DNA from: Shimia sp040370365
GTDB lineage: Bacteria > Pseudomonadota > Alphaproteobacteria > Rhodobacterales > Rhodobacteraceae
NCBI RefSeq assembly: GCF_040370365.1
Contig: NZ_BAABWQ010000001.1
Span: 744,001 to 808,000, forward strand
Length of the DNA stretch: 64,000 nt
Direction: 5' to 3'
The position numbers and the translations under genes are program-made. Shown here piece by piece: positions 40,764 to 49,296 of this stretch (position 1 is its first letter; each line of letters starts with the position of its first letter). Under the pieces are notes generated by a model. The model was not told where the DNA came from, searched no databases, and saw nothing but the letters and a program-made list of their open reading frames with translations.

Positions 40764-41926
40764 GGGTTCACCCCTTCTGCCGTCGCCATGGCCAAAGTCT
40801 GTCGCGCGATCACCACCCGTTGAACATCGCTGGCCCCCTCATAAATCCGCAACGCACGGATCTCACGGTACAGGCGCTCTACAGCAGCACCAGACTTCAC
40901 CCCGTCCCCGCCAAACAATTGCACCGCCCGGTCAATCACCTGTTGCGCATGGTCGGTGGCAAACAGCTTCGCCATCGCAGCCTCGCGCGTCACACGCGCC
41001 GCGCCGCTGTCCTTGGCCCACGCCGCGCGGTACACAAGTAGCGCTGCGGCGTCGATGTCCACGGCCATATCCGCGATGTGCCCCTGCACCATCTGCATCT
41101 CAAACAATGGGGCCCCTGCGATTTCACGGGTCTGTACGCGCCATACCGCCTCATCTTGCGCACGACGAGCAAACCCGAGCGCCGCCGCCGCAACTGTCGA
41201 GCGGAACACATCCAGGACAGACATCGCAATGCGAAACCCCTGCCCCGCCTCGCCTATCATTGCAGCCGCCGGAACCCGACAGCCGTCAAAGCGCAACCGC
41301 GCCAACGGATGTGGGGCAATTGTCGACATACGTTCCACCACTGACAGCCCGGGCGTGTCTGCAGGCACCACAAAGGCGCTTAGACCTTTGGCGCCGGGTG
41401 ACTCGCCCGTGCGCGCAAACACAGTATAGACATCCGCAATACCGCCATTGGAAATCCAGGTCTTTTCCCCATCCAAGACAAAGCTGTCCCCATCACGTTG
41501 GGCCGTCATTGTCGAATTGGCCACATCAGATCCGGATTGCGGCTCGGTCAATGCAAAGCCTGCTATCGCTCCACCTGTCCGCGTCAGAGGCAACCAAGCC
41601 GCTTTCTGATCTTGCGAGCCGAACAGTGATATCGCACCAGTACCCAGCCCCTGCATCGCAAACGCAAAGTCCGCCAGCCCGTCATGACGCGCCAAAATTT
41701 CTCGGCTCAGACACAGGATCCGTACATCCAAGCGCCCATCGACCGCTCCCGTTGCTTCCAGTAACCCGGCGTCTCCCAACTGTGTCACCAGTTTCCGACA
41801 GGATGCGTCCACGTCAACATGATCCACGCTGCGCAGTGCATTGCTCGCCCAGCGCTCCACCGTCTCAGCCCGCGCGCGGTGCGCTTCTTCAAAGAATGGC
41901 CAGTGCAAATAGGTCTGATCCGCCAC
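40760..41926 (-). CDS. Acyl-CoA dehydrogenase
   Basis: A 388-residue flavoprotein oxidising an acyl-CoA to the enoyl-CoA. FALTEPQSGSDVANSTMTA and WISNGG make the FAD and substrate sites, DGEKTWI precedes, and VQLFGGDGVKSGAAVERLYR is the C-terminal FAD loop. The catalytic Glu lies in RIYEGASDVQR. I use GTG 41926, preceded by AGGAGA at 7 nt, because it gives the family N-terminus; the longer frame adds 17 basic residues. It probably acts in the beta-oxidation-like lower part of the 2-aminobenzoyl-CoA pathway, on an alicyclic or opened-ring CoA ester. It overlaps the ligase by 4 bp. Confidence 0.9.
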   Translation of the reverse strand: MADQTYLHWPFFEEAHRARAETVERWASNALRSVDHVDVDASCRKLVTQLGDAGLLEATGAVDGRLDVRILCLSREILARHDGLADFAFAMQGLGTGAISLFGSQDQKAAWLPLTRTGGAIAGFALTEPQSGSDVANSTMTAQRDGDSFVLDGEKTWISNGGIADVYTVFARTGESPGAKGLSAFVVPADTPGLSVVERMSTIAPHPLARLRFDGCRVPAAAMIGEAGQGFRIAMSVLDVFRSTVAAAALGFARRAQDEAVWRVQTREIAGAPLFEMQMVQGHIADMAVDIDAAALLVYRAAWAKDSGAARVTREAAMAKLFATDHAQQVIDRAVQLFGGDGVKSGAAVERLYREIRALRIYEGASDVQRVVIARQTLAMATAEGVNP

Positions 41927-42007
41927 GTTACTGTCTCCTATACCTCTTCTGGCAACACGGCGCCTTGCGACATGCAACGCTGACCCATTACGCCGATTGC
42001 CAAGGTC

Positions 42008-42808
42008 TCAGTTCCCTTCAAAAACCGGGCGCTGCTTGGCCACAAAAGCCTCATAGGCCCGCTTGAAATCGCGCCCCTGCATACAAATCGCTTGTGCCTG
42101 CGCCTCTGCTTCAATGGCCTGCTCAATCGACATCGACCATTCCTGCGCCAACATGGTCTTGGTCATCATGTTGGCAAAGTTGGGACCTTCTGCGATGCGC
42201 TGCGCCAACGCCGTCGCCTCAGACATCAGCGCATCTGCGGCAACCACTCGGTTGAAAAAGCCCCAGTTGTACCCTTCCTCAGCCGTCATCGAGCGGCCGA
42301 GATATAGCAGCTCGGCAGCCCGCCCCTGCCCGATGATCCGCGGGAGAATGGCACACGCTCCCATATCGCATCCGGCCAGTCCGACGCGGTTAAACAGAAA
42401 CGCCGTTTTTGTCTCGGGCGTGGTGATGCGCAGATCAGAGGCCATCGACAGGATCGCACCAGCACCAGCACACACGCCATCGACCGCTGCGACAATCGGT
42501 TTGCCACATGTCAACATCGCTTTGACCAAATCACCGGTCATGCGCGTGAACGCCAAAAGCTCTTTCATATCCATCTTGGTCAGTGGCCCAATGATGTCAT
42601 GCACATCACCGCCCGAGCTGAAGTTCCCACCGTTGGCTGCAAAAATCACCACCTTCACGTCATCGGCATATGCCAGATCACGAAACCAGTCGCGCAACTC
42701 GGCATAGCTTTCGAAGGTCAACGGGTTCTTGCGTTCAGGCCGGTCCAACTGCACCGTGGCGATACCGTCCTCCACCTGACACCTGAAATGATCTACATCC
42801 GTGCGCAT
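42008..42808 (-). CDS. Enoyl-CoA hydratase/isomerase-family (crotonase) protein
   Basis: A 266-residue crotonase. The oxyanion-hole strands FAANGGNFSSGGDVHD (about 57-72) and AAVDGVCAGAGAILSM are intact. In classical hydratases the segment after the second strand reads P-E-x-x-L-G with a catalytic Glu. Here it is FNRVGLAGCDMG, so Glu is replaced by Asn and the second acidic position is uncertain. Another crotonase activity, such as isomerase, hydrolase or C-C bond cleavage, is therefore possible, including ring opening of the cyclohexenone intermediate. It lies 3 nt from the MarR gene stop in the anthranilate operon, with an 81-bp gap to the dehydrogenase. Confidence 0.9.
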   Translation of the reverse strand: MRTDVDHFRCQVEDGIATVQLDRPERKNPLTFESYAELRDWFRDLAYADDVKVVIFAANGGNFSSGGDVHDIIGPLTKMDMKELLAFTRMTGDLVKAMLTCGKPIVAAVDGVCAGAGAILSMASDLRITTPETKTAFLFNRVGLAGCDMGACAILPRIIGQGRAAELLYLGRSMTAEEGYNWGFFNRVVAADALMSEATALAQRIAEGPNFANMMTKTMLAQEWSMSIEQAIEAEAQAQAICMQGRDFKRAYEAFVAKQRPVFEGN

Positions 42809-42811
42809 CGC

Positions 42812-43261
42812 TCAGATCTCCCTGTCTTCCAGCGTCTCAATCAATTGCTCTAATCCCGCGCCCATGCCCTCGATCTCCGTCTCTGACAGCCCATCAAGCA
42901 TCTCATCAATCCACGTCTCATGTGTGGCAGCATGCTCGGCAAAGGCTTGTGCCCCTTTTTCCGTCAGCTTCACCAACGCGGCCCGCCGATCCCCGGGCAC
43001 AGCCACTCGCTGGGCAAGCCCTTCATCGGAAAGCTTGTCCACAATGCCGGTGACATTCCCATTTGAAACACGCAGCAAGTCGCTAATTTCACTCATTTTT
43101 CGACCGTTGGGAAAGCGCGCAAGCACGCTCATTACGTCAAACCGTGGCAACGTGCTGTCAAACTCTCGCCGCAAGCGTCGTCGGATCTCATCCTCGATCA
43201 TCCCAGATGCTTTCAGCAACTTCAGCCAAAGCCGCAAACGCGCCTTGCTCCCTTCACTCAT
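42812..43261 (-). CDS. MarR-family regulator of the anthranilate operon
   Basis: A 149-residue winged-helix dimer. The recognition helix region is MSEISDLLRVSNGNVTGIVDKL, and the wing contains VPGDRRAALVKLTEKG. The N- and C-terminal helices (RLWLKLLKASGMIEDEIRRR, ETEIEGMGAGLEQLIETLE) form the dimer interface. MarR regulators of aromatic pathways commonly repress until bound by the CoA-ester substrate. Embedded in the operon with 4-bp overlap to the SDR gene, it probably autoregulates the unit. A near-palindrome upstream of the first gene (46378-46400) is a candidate binding site. Confidence 0.92.
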   Translation of the reverse strand: MSEGSKARLRLWLKLLKASGMIEDEIRRRLRREFDSTLPRFDVMSVLARFPNGRKMSEISDLLRVSNGNVTGIVDKLSDEGLAQRVAVPGDRRAALVKLTEKGAQAFAEHAATHETWIDEMLDGLSETEIEGMGAGLEQLIETLEDREI

Positions 43262-44016
43262 ACCTCGCCTCCAGACAAACTCATCGCGTGACCGTTCACT
43301 GACTGCGCGGCCTCTTCACAGAGCCACATCGCAGCCCCTGCAACCTCTTCTACCTGCACAAAGCGCTTTTGCGGGTTGCTCCGCATCAGGCTGCCGCGCG
43401 CGCGCTCTTCCGTCATCCCGGTCTTCTCCATGATATTGGAAACCGAGCGCACCAGCATCGGTGTCTCCACAAAACCGGGGCAAATTGCATTGGCGGTGAT
43501 GCCACTGTCTGCCATCTCGATGGCCACGGCGCGGGTCAAACCAACAACCCCGTGTTTGGCGGCACAATAGCCGCTCACATAGGGGTAGCCTTTCAACCCA
43601 GCAGTTGAGGCCACAGCAATCAGCCGCCCCCAGCCTGCCGTTTGCATGTCGCCCAATGCGGCCTGCCACACATTGACGACGCCCGCCAAGTTGACATCCA
43701 ACATGTCGCGCAACTGCGCCGGCCGCATCTTGGCAAACGGCACACTTTCCGCAGCGCCCGCATTGGCCACAACCACTTCTACAGGCCCGTTCAACGCCCG
43801 AGCTTCCGCCACCATAGCCTGTACCGATGCGGCATCGGTCACGTCACAGATCTTCCAATCGATGAATTTGTGCGTGCTTGCCACATCCCGCAACGGGGCC
43901 TCGCGTCTGCCCACAACGGTGACCCTTGCACCGGCGTGCGCCATCGCCTCGGCAATCGCAGCCCCTACGCCGGTGCCCCCGCCGGTCACCAACACATGTT
44001 TGCCTGAAACACTCAT
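43258..44016 (-). CDS. SDR-family oxidoreductase (3-hydroxyacyl-CoA dehydrogenase-like)
   Basis: A 252-residue NAD(P)-dependent short-chain dehydrogenase. The cofactor motif TGGGTGVGAAIAEAM is N-terminal, followed by the strand ending DVTDAASVQ, VVVANAGAAESVP and the catalytic Ser/Tyr/Lys set in VASTAGLKG and SGYCAAKHG. The family includes 3-hydroxyacyl-CoA and alicyclic alcohol dehydrogenases, which fits the reductive or beta-oxidation-like stage after monooxygenation of 2-aminobenzoyl-CoA. It overlaps the monooxygenase gene upstream and the MarR gene downstream by 4 bp each. Confidence 0.9.
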   Translation of the reverse strand: MSVSGKHVLVTGGGTGVGAAIAEAMAHAGARVTVVGRREAPLRDVASTHKFIDWKICDVTDAASVQAMVAEARALNGPVEVVVANAGAAESVPFAKMRPAQLRDMLDVNLAGVVNVWQAALGDMQTAGWGRLIAVASTAGLKGYPYVSGYCAAKHGVVGLTRAVAIEMADSGITANAICPGFVETPMLVRSVSNIMEKTGMTEERARGSLMRSNPQKRFVQVEEVAGAAMWLCEEAAQSVNGHAMSLSGGEV

Positions 44017-46307
44017 ACTCTGATCATCTCCGCATCACGGTCGGCCAAACGCCATGCCTGATCGCGCCCGGGCTGATACGGCGCGGGCCAATCCGCAAGA
44101 CGATCTCCAATCCGCGCCGCTTCATGATGGGTCCAATAGGGATCCGCCAAATGGGGGCGGCCCACGGCAATCAAATCTGCGCGTCCAGCCATCAAAATAG
44201 AATTCGCATGATCCGCTTCATAGATGTTGCCCACTGCCAGTGTCGCAATGCCCGCTTCGTTGCGGATGCGGTCAGAAAACGGCGTTTGAAACATGCGGCC
44301 ATAGACGGGTTTGGCCTCGATACTGGTCTGCCCTGCGCTGACATCAATGATATCGGCCCCCGCAGCCCGAAACGCTTTGGCAATCTCAACCGCCTCCGCC
44401 GGGGTCACCCCGAAGTCTCCCAGCCAATCATTGGCCGAAATCCGCACGGACATTGGTTTGTGTGCGGGCCAAACCGCCCGCAAGGCCTCAAAGACCTCCA
44501 GCGGATAGCGCAACCTATTCTGCAAACAGCCCCCATAGGCGTCTTTTCTCTGGTTGCTCACTGGCGACAGAAAACTTGACAGAAAATAACCATGAGCCGC
44601 GTGCAGCTCGATCATGTCAAATCCAGCGCGCTCCGCCATCTCAGCCGCGGCGACAAACTGCGCTTTGATCTCATCCATATCCGACCGCGTCGCCTCTCGC
44701 GGCGTACTATTGGCGGCACTCCACGGCATGGCAGATGCGGAAACCAGCTCCCAATTGTTCTCTTTGAGAGGCGCGTCCATCTCTTCCCATCCAACCTGCG
44801 TGGACCCTTTGCGCCCCGCATGACCGATCTGACAGCAGATTTTCGCCTCTGTTTCCTGATGGACAAAATCCGTCAGCCGCGCCCATGCTGTCTCATGCTC
44901 CCGCGCATACAGGCCCGGACATCCAGGCGTGATCCGCCCGTCCGCACTGACACAGGTCATCTCAGTAAACACCAAGCCGGCACCGCCTTTGGCGCGCTCG
45001 CCATAGTGGATCAGATGCCAATCAGTTGGACAGCCATCCACCGCCTTATATTGCGCCATCGGCGACACGACGATGCGGTTACTTAAGCGCATTTCACGTA
45101 GCGCATAGGGCGCAAACATCGGTGCACGCACAGGGCCATCCGCCGCCACACCGGCCTGCTGCTGAAACCATTTTTCAGCACTCTTAAGCCACTTCGCGTC
45201 CCGCAAACGCAGATTTTCATGGCTGATCCTTTGGCTGCGGGTAAGCAGAGAGTAGCAAAACTGCACGGGATCAAGCTCCAGGTACCGCTCCACATCCTCA
45301 AACCACTCCAACGAATTGCGGGCCGCTGATTGCAGACGCAGCACATCCAGCCGCCGTTCCGCTTGATAGCGCTCAAAAGCCGCCTGCATATCTGGTTCTG
45401 AATGCAGGAACTCTGCCAATGCAATGGCGCTTTCAAATGCCAGTCGCGTCCCCGACCCAATCGAGAAATGTGCCGTCGCAGAGGCGTCCCCCAACAGCAC
45501 CACGTTCTCATGATGCCAAGTCTCACACAGCACACGCGGGAAATTCATAAACACCGCAGAGCCACGCAGATGCGCTGCATTGCTCATCAACTCATGGCCA
45601 CCAAGGTGATCCGCAAACACAACACGACAGGTCTCAACGATTTCGTCCTTTGACATGTTTTCAAAGCCAAAGCGGTCCCAAGTGTCCTGTGCACATTCCA
45701 CAATGAAGGTCGCTGTCTCGTCATCAAACTGATAGACATGCGCCCAAATCCACCCATGAGCGGTCTTCTCAAAAATGAAGGTGAAGGCATCATCAAATTT
45801 CTGATGCGTGCCCAACCAGACAAATTTGCAATCGCGCACATCGATTTCTGGCTTGAAGTGGTCCGCATAGGCGTCACGTACCCGGCTGTTGAGCCCATCA
45901 CAGCCCACAACCAAATCATAGTCCGCACGCAGAGTTTCAATGTCGTCAAATTCGGTCTCAAACCGAAGATCTACATCCAAGTCACGGGCACGCTCTTGTA
46001 ATAAGATCAGCATTTGCCTGCGCCCAATCCCGGCAAACCCATGCCCGCCTGACACAGTGCGCACACCGTCATGTACAACTGCAATGTCATCCCAATAGGC
46101 AAAATTGTCCCGGATCATCTGGGCGGATTTGGGATCGTTGGCTTGCAAATTCTCCAACGCATCGTCTGACAACACTACACCCCAGCCAAAGGTGTCACTG
46201 GCGCGATTGCGCTCAATAACTGTGATGTGGTGCGACGGGTCACGCAACTTCATAGAAATGGCAAAATAAAGTCCGGCGGGACCGCCACCCAAACAGGCTA
46301 CACGCAT
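44013..46307 (-). CDS. 2-aminobenzoyl-CoA monooxygenase/reductase (flavin fusion)
   Basis: A 764-residue two-domain flavoprotein. The N-terminal part (about 1-385) is a PHBH-type FAD monooxygenase, with GGGPAGLYFAI at 8-18, RRQMLILL, DLVVGCDGLNSRVRD and VLLGDASATAHFSIGSGT. The C-terminal part (from about 390, RAPMFAPYALREMRLSNRIV) is an old-yellow-enzyme barrel, with CQIGHAGRKGS, FDMIELHAAHGYFLSSFLSP and VGRPHLADPYW. This fusion is characteristic of Azoarcus-type 2-aminobenzoyl-CoA monooxygenase/reductase, which hydroxylates and reduces the ring in one protein; salicylyl-CoA 5-hydroxylase fusions are the alternative. ATG follows GGGAGGG. It is the first gene of the operon. Confidence 0.92.
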   Translation of the reverse strand: MRVACLGGGPAGLYFAISMKLRDPSHHITVIERNRASDTFGWGVVLSDDALENLQANDPKSAQMIRDNFAYWDDIAVVHDGVRTVSGGHGFAGIGRRQMLILLQERARDLDVDLRFETEFDDIETLRADYDLVVGCDGLNSRVRDAYADHFKPEIDVRDCKFVWLGTHQKFDDAFTFIFEKTAHGWIWAHVYQFDDETATFIVECAQDTWDRFGFENMSKDEIVETCRVVFADHLGGHELMSNAAHLRGSAVFMNFPRVLCETWHHENVVLLGDASATAHFSIGSGTRLAFESAIALAEFLHSEPDMQAAFERYQAERRLDVLRLQSAARNSLEWFEDVERYLELDPVQFCYSLLTRSQRISHENLRLRDAKWLKSAEKWFQQQAGVAADGPVRAPMFAPYALREMRLSNRIVVSPMAQYKAVDGCPTDWHLIHYGERAKGGAGLVFTEMTCVSADGRITPGCPGLYAREHETAWARLTDFVHQETEAKICCQIGHAGRKGSTQVGWEEMDAPLKENNWELVSASAMPWSAANSTPREATRSDMDEIKAQFVAAAEMAERAGFDMIELHAAHGYFLSSFLSPVSNQRKDAYGGCLQNRLRYPLEVFEALRAVWPAHKPMSVRISANDWLGDFGVTPAEAVEIAKAFRAAGADIIDVSAGQTSIEAKPVYGRMFQTPFSDRIRNEAGIATLAVGNIYEADHANSILMAGRADLIAVGRPHLADPYWTHHEAARIGDRLADWPAPYQPGRDQAWRLADRDAEMIRV

Positions 46308-46377
46308 TTTTCCCTCCCATGCTTGCTGCAGGGCATCAAACGCCCCGTCGTTGCAATCACGCTAGGATGAGTCGCAA

Positions 46378-46400
46378 TTTACTTCAAGCTTAAAATGTTT
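46378..46400. promoter_or_regulatory. Candidate MarR operator upstream of the anthranilate operon
   Basis: TTTACTTCAAG and CTTAAAATGTT meet at the centre AAGCTT (46378-46400 with flanks). The half-sites match at the inner positions and diverge outward, a typical imperfect MarR palindrome. It lies about 70-93 nt before the first gene and would also cover the region upstream of the divergent gene at 46507. Confidence 0.35.
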
Positions 46401-46506
46401 ACCCTAGATACTTCTCAAAATTCGAGCGGCGACCCAAGACAAAGCCCCCATTGCAAGACTCACTCGCACGTGCTTCGATCCCACGTCAGCAACCAAAGGA
46501 CGCACC

Positions 46507-47589
46507 ATGCCTCTTCCAAAAACGATGAACGCCATGATCCTGACGGGCCATGGCGACATGGACAAATACGAGTGGCGCACGGATTGGCCGGTGCCCGAAG
46601 CGGGCAGAGGTGAGGTGCTGGTGCGAGTTCGGGCCTGCGGGATGAACAATACCGACGTGAACACCCGTGCAGGCTGGTACTCCAAAGCAGTCACCGGGGC
46701 GACATCTGAAACTGCTGACGAAGCGCCAGATGGGGACGATCCAAGTTGGGGCGGCAAACCTCTTGCTTTTCCGCGCATTCAAGGCGCGGATATTTGCGGC
46801 GAGGTCGTGTCCGTCGGCGCAGGCGTGGCGCCCTCCCGGATCGGGGAGCGCATCATCACTGATTGCTGGATCCGCGACGAAAGCAACTTGGACGACAAAA
46901 CCCAAACCGGATACATCGGCTCTGAAATCAATGGCGGTTTTGCACAATATTGTGTGCTCCCGTCCCGCAACGCGCTCAAAGTGGACAGCCTTTTCACCGA
47001 CGCCGAATTGGCCACGTTTTCGTGCTCTTACTCCACAGCCGAAGGCATGCTGTCACGGGCCAATGTCTCTGAGGCGGACACGGTGCTTGTCCCCGGTGCA
47101 TCCGGTGGTGTGGGCGGTGCTTTGGTACAACTGGCCAAGCGCCGTGGCGCGCGCGTGATCGCAATGGCCAGCGAAGCGAAACACGCAGACGTCGCCAAAC
47201 TCGGCCCAGATCGCATCTTGCCCCGCGCACCAAAAGACCTGCGCGCAGCGTTGGGCACCGAGAAAATCACCGTTGTCGGCGATATCGTTGGCGGGACTTA
47301 CTGGCCGACACTGATCGACATATTGGAACGCGGCGGGCGCTACACGTGCTCCGGGGCGATCGCCGGCCCGCTGGTCGATCTCGACCTTCGCACACTCTAT
47401 CTGCGCGACCTCACGTTCACCGGCTCTACCGTGATTGATCTCGACGTCATGCCAAACCTAATCGGCTACATCGAAGCAGGCGAGGTCACTCCAGCCCTTG
47501 CGGCAAGTTACCCGCTGAAACAGCTCGTCGAGGCCCAAACCGCATTTATTAGGAAAGAGCACACCGGCAATATTGTTGTGCTACCATAA
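46507..47589 (+). CDS. Zinc-type alcohol dehydrogenase-like / quinone oxidoreductase (MDR family)
   Basis: A 360-residue medium-chain dehydrogenase/reductase. The GroES-like N-terminal domain (MNAMILTGHGDMDKYEWRTD, CGMNNTDVNTRAG) is followed by a Rossmann domain with VLVPGASGGVGGALVQLAKR as the NADPH loop. The structural zinc Cys cluster of alcohol dehydrogenases is absent, pointing to the quinone-oxidoreductase type. An extended loop (ATSETADEAPDGDDPSWGG) follows the first domain's Tyr-Ser-Lys segment. Divergent from the anthranilate operon and followed within 4 nt by the DUF1801 gene. The substrate is unknown; shared regulation with the aromatic operon is possible through the intergenic palindrome. 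Confidence 0.88.
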   Translation: MPLPKTMNAMILTGHGDMDKYEWRTDWPVPEAGRGEVLVRVRACGMNNTDVNTRAGWYSKAVTGATSETADEAPDGDDPSWGGKPLAFPRIQGADICGEVVSVGAGVAPSRIGERIITDCWIRDESNLDDKTQTGYIGSEINGGFAQYCVLPSRNALKVDSLFTDAELATFSCSYSTAEGMLSRANVSEADTVLVPGASGGVGGALVQLAKRRGARVIAMASEAKHADVAKLGPDRILPRAPKDLRAALGTEKITVVGDIVGGTYWPTLIDILERGGRYTCSGAIAGPLVDLDLRTLYLRDLTFTGSTVIDLDVMPNLIGYIEAGEVTPALAASYPLKQLVEAQTAFIRKEHTGNIVVLP

Positions 47590-47592
47590 TCC

Positions 47593-47979
47593 ATGACCGT
47601 CTCATCCTACATCGATAGCCTACCACCCGCGCCGCGCGCACATCTGAACCTGTTGCAGCAGATCATCCGCAATGCGGCAGACACATCCGCTGCGACGCCG
47701 CTCACCGAGAACCTCAAATGGGGACAACCAAGTTATGCGCCACCCAAAGGCATGGGCACCCCAATCCGGCTCAGTTGGTCGGAAAAAACGCCCGATCATG
47801 TCGCGTTTCTGGTGCACTGCCAAACGAGCCTGGTGGAAGAGTGGCGCCTCATGTTTGGTGAGACATATATGTTTGATGGCAACCGCGCAGTACATCTGCA
47901 AGTGGCACAACCGCTGCCAAAGGACGCCCTACATCAGATGGCCGTCATGGCACTGACCTATCATACACGCAAGCCTTAA
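47593..47979 (+). CDS. DUF1801 domain protein
   Basis: A 128-residue protein of the DUF1801 (YdhG/iron-chaperone-like fold) family. The pattern is short: SYIDSLPPAPRAHLNLLQQI, TENLKWGQPSYAP in the first half, and a C-terminal LPKDALHQMAVMALTYH helix. The conserved Trp-Gly-x-Pro-x-Tyr motif is intact. The biochemical function of the family in bacteria is not settled. It starts 3 nt after the upstream dehydrogenase stop, so both are likely one transcript. It ends with a 4-bp overlap tail-to-tail with guaD. Confidence 0.88.
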   Translation: MTVSSYIDSLPPAPRAHLNLLQQIIRNAADTSAATPLTENLKWGQPSYAPPKGMGTPIRLSWSEKTPDHVAFLVHCQTSLVEEWRLMFGETYMFDGNRAVHLQVAQPLPKDALHQMAVMALTYHTRKP

Positions 47980-49268
47980 GCCTTCTGCGGAGTGCCCGCC
48001 ACATATGTCTGCGCCACCGCGCGATCATCACCCATCATCATCAAAACAAACAGCTCTTGCGCTAGGGTCGTCACCGCATCCATTCGCAAATCCATCGCAG
48101 AGGTGGCCCGCGCATCCAGCACCACCAAATCCGCCGCGCTGCCTGCCTCCAACGTACCAATCTCATTTTGCATCCCAAGCGTCATGGCATTGCCCCGCGT
48201 GATCCAATGAAACGCCTGGTATGGATGTAACGCCTGTCCCTGAAGCTGCAAAATCTTGTAGCCTTCATTCAACGTCTGCAGCATCGAATAGCTGGTGCCC
48301 GCGCCGATGTCGGTGGCTATCGCGCTTTGAATACCCCGCGCTTTCAACCCGCTGTGGTCAAACAGACCAGACCCCAGAAACAAGTTTGAGGTTGGGCAAA
48401 ACACCGGATGCGCGCCCATCTCTGACAACGCATCAATCTCACGCGCTTCCAAATGAATCGCATGGCCCAGAAACATCTTCTCCGTAACCAATCCAGCCAT
48501 TTGGTAGACATCAAGGTAGTCCCGTGCCTGCGGGTACAAGTCCAGAGTATAGGCGATCTCCGCTTTGTTCTCACTCAAATGAGTTTGTATGAAACACTCT
48601 GGATACTCTGCCACAAGCGCTCCGGCTGCGTGAAGCTGCGCAGGCGTCGACGTGATCGCAAACCTTGGTGTGATCGCATACCGGGCTCGGCTCTGTCCGT
48701 GCCACTTTTCGATCAGCCGCTTGGAAGCATCATAGCCCGTTTGTGCTGTATCCAAGAGCCCGTCCGGTGAGTTGCGGTCCATCAACACTTTTCCGCCAAT
48801 CATGCACATGTCGCGGCGGGCAGCTTCGCCAAAATAGGCCTCCACAGAGGCCTCATGCACCGAACAATACGCCATCGCGGTGGTTGTGCCATGCCCAATG
48901 AGCTGGTCGTAAAACGCCCGCGCCATCGTATTTGCATGCGCGGCATCAGCAAAACCAACCTCCGCCGGGAAAGTATAGGTGTTGAGCCAATCCAGAAGCT
49001 GCGTGCCCCAGCTGGCGATCACCTGCACCTGCGGGAAATGCAAATGAAGGTCGATGAAACCAGGCAGCAACAGGTGTGGACGGTGATCGACAACCTCCGC
49101 GCCACCGGCCTTTGATGTCACGGCCTCATACCCGCCCATCGCAACGATTTTGCCTGCTTCGATCAACAAGGCACCATCTTCGTGATAGACAAAGCTATCC
49201 GTGTCTTCGGGCCCCTGTGGCTCGGCCACAAAGCTTAGCACGCGTCCGCGCAGCAATTTTTGCGTCAT
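47976..49268 (-). CDS. guaD: Guanine deaminase
   Basis: Zinc amidohydrolase converting guanine to xanthine, the substrate of the xanthine dehydrogenase encoded upstream. The 430-residue protein shows LLPGFIDLHLHFPQVQ (metal site), HGTTTAMAYCSVH, IQTHLSENKAEI with the third-strand His, LGHAIHL and the Asp-bearing ATDIGAGTSYSM. ATG 49268 has AGAGG 6 nt upstream; the longer frame adds 15 residues that overlap the xdhC end region. It is the last gene of xdhA-xdhB-xdhC-guaD, with a 28-nt gap after xdhC. Confidence 0.95.
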   Translation of the reverse strand: MTQKLLRGRVLSFVAEPQGPEDTDSFVYHEDGALLIEAGKIVAMGGYEAVTSKAGGAEVVDHRPHLLLPGFIDLHLHFPQVQVIASWGTQLLDWLNTYTFPAEVGFADAAHANTMARAFYDQLIGHGTTTAMAYCSVHEASVEAYFGEAARRDMCMIGGKVLMDRNSPDGLLDTAQTGYDASKRLIEKWHGQSRARYAITPRFAITSTPAQLHAAGALVAEYPECFIQTHLSENKAEIAYTLDLYPQARDYLDVYQMAGLVTEKMFLGHAIHLEAREIDALSEMGAHPVFCPTSNLFLGSGLFDHSGLKARGIQSAIATDIGAGTSYSMLQTLNEGYKILQLQGQALHPYQAFHWITRGNAMTLGMQNEIGTLEAGSAADLVVLDARATSAMDLRMDAVTTLAQELFVLMMMGDDRAVAQTYVAGTPQKA

Positions 49269-49296
49269 GTTTGACCTCTTGATGTCGCGTGCCGCC

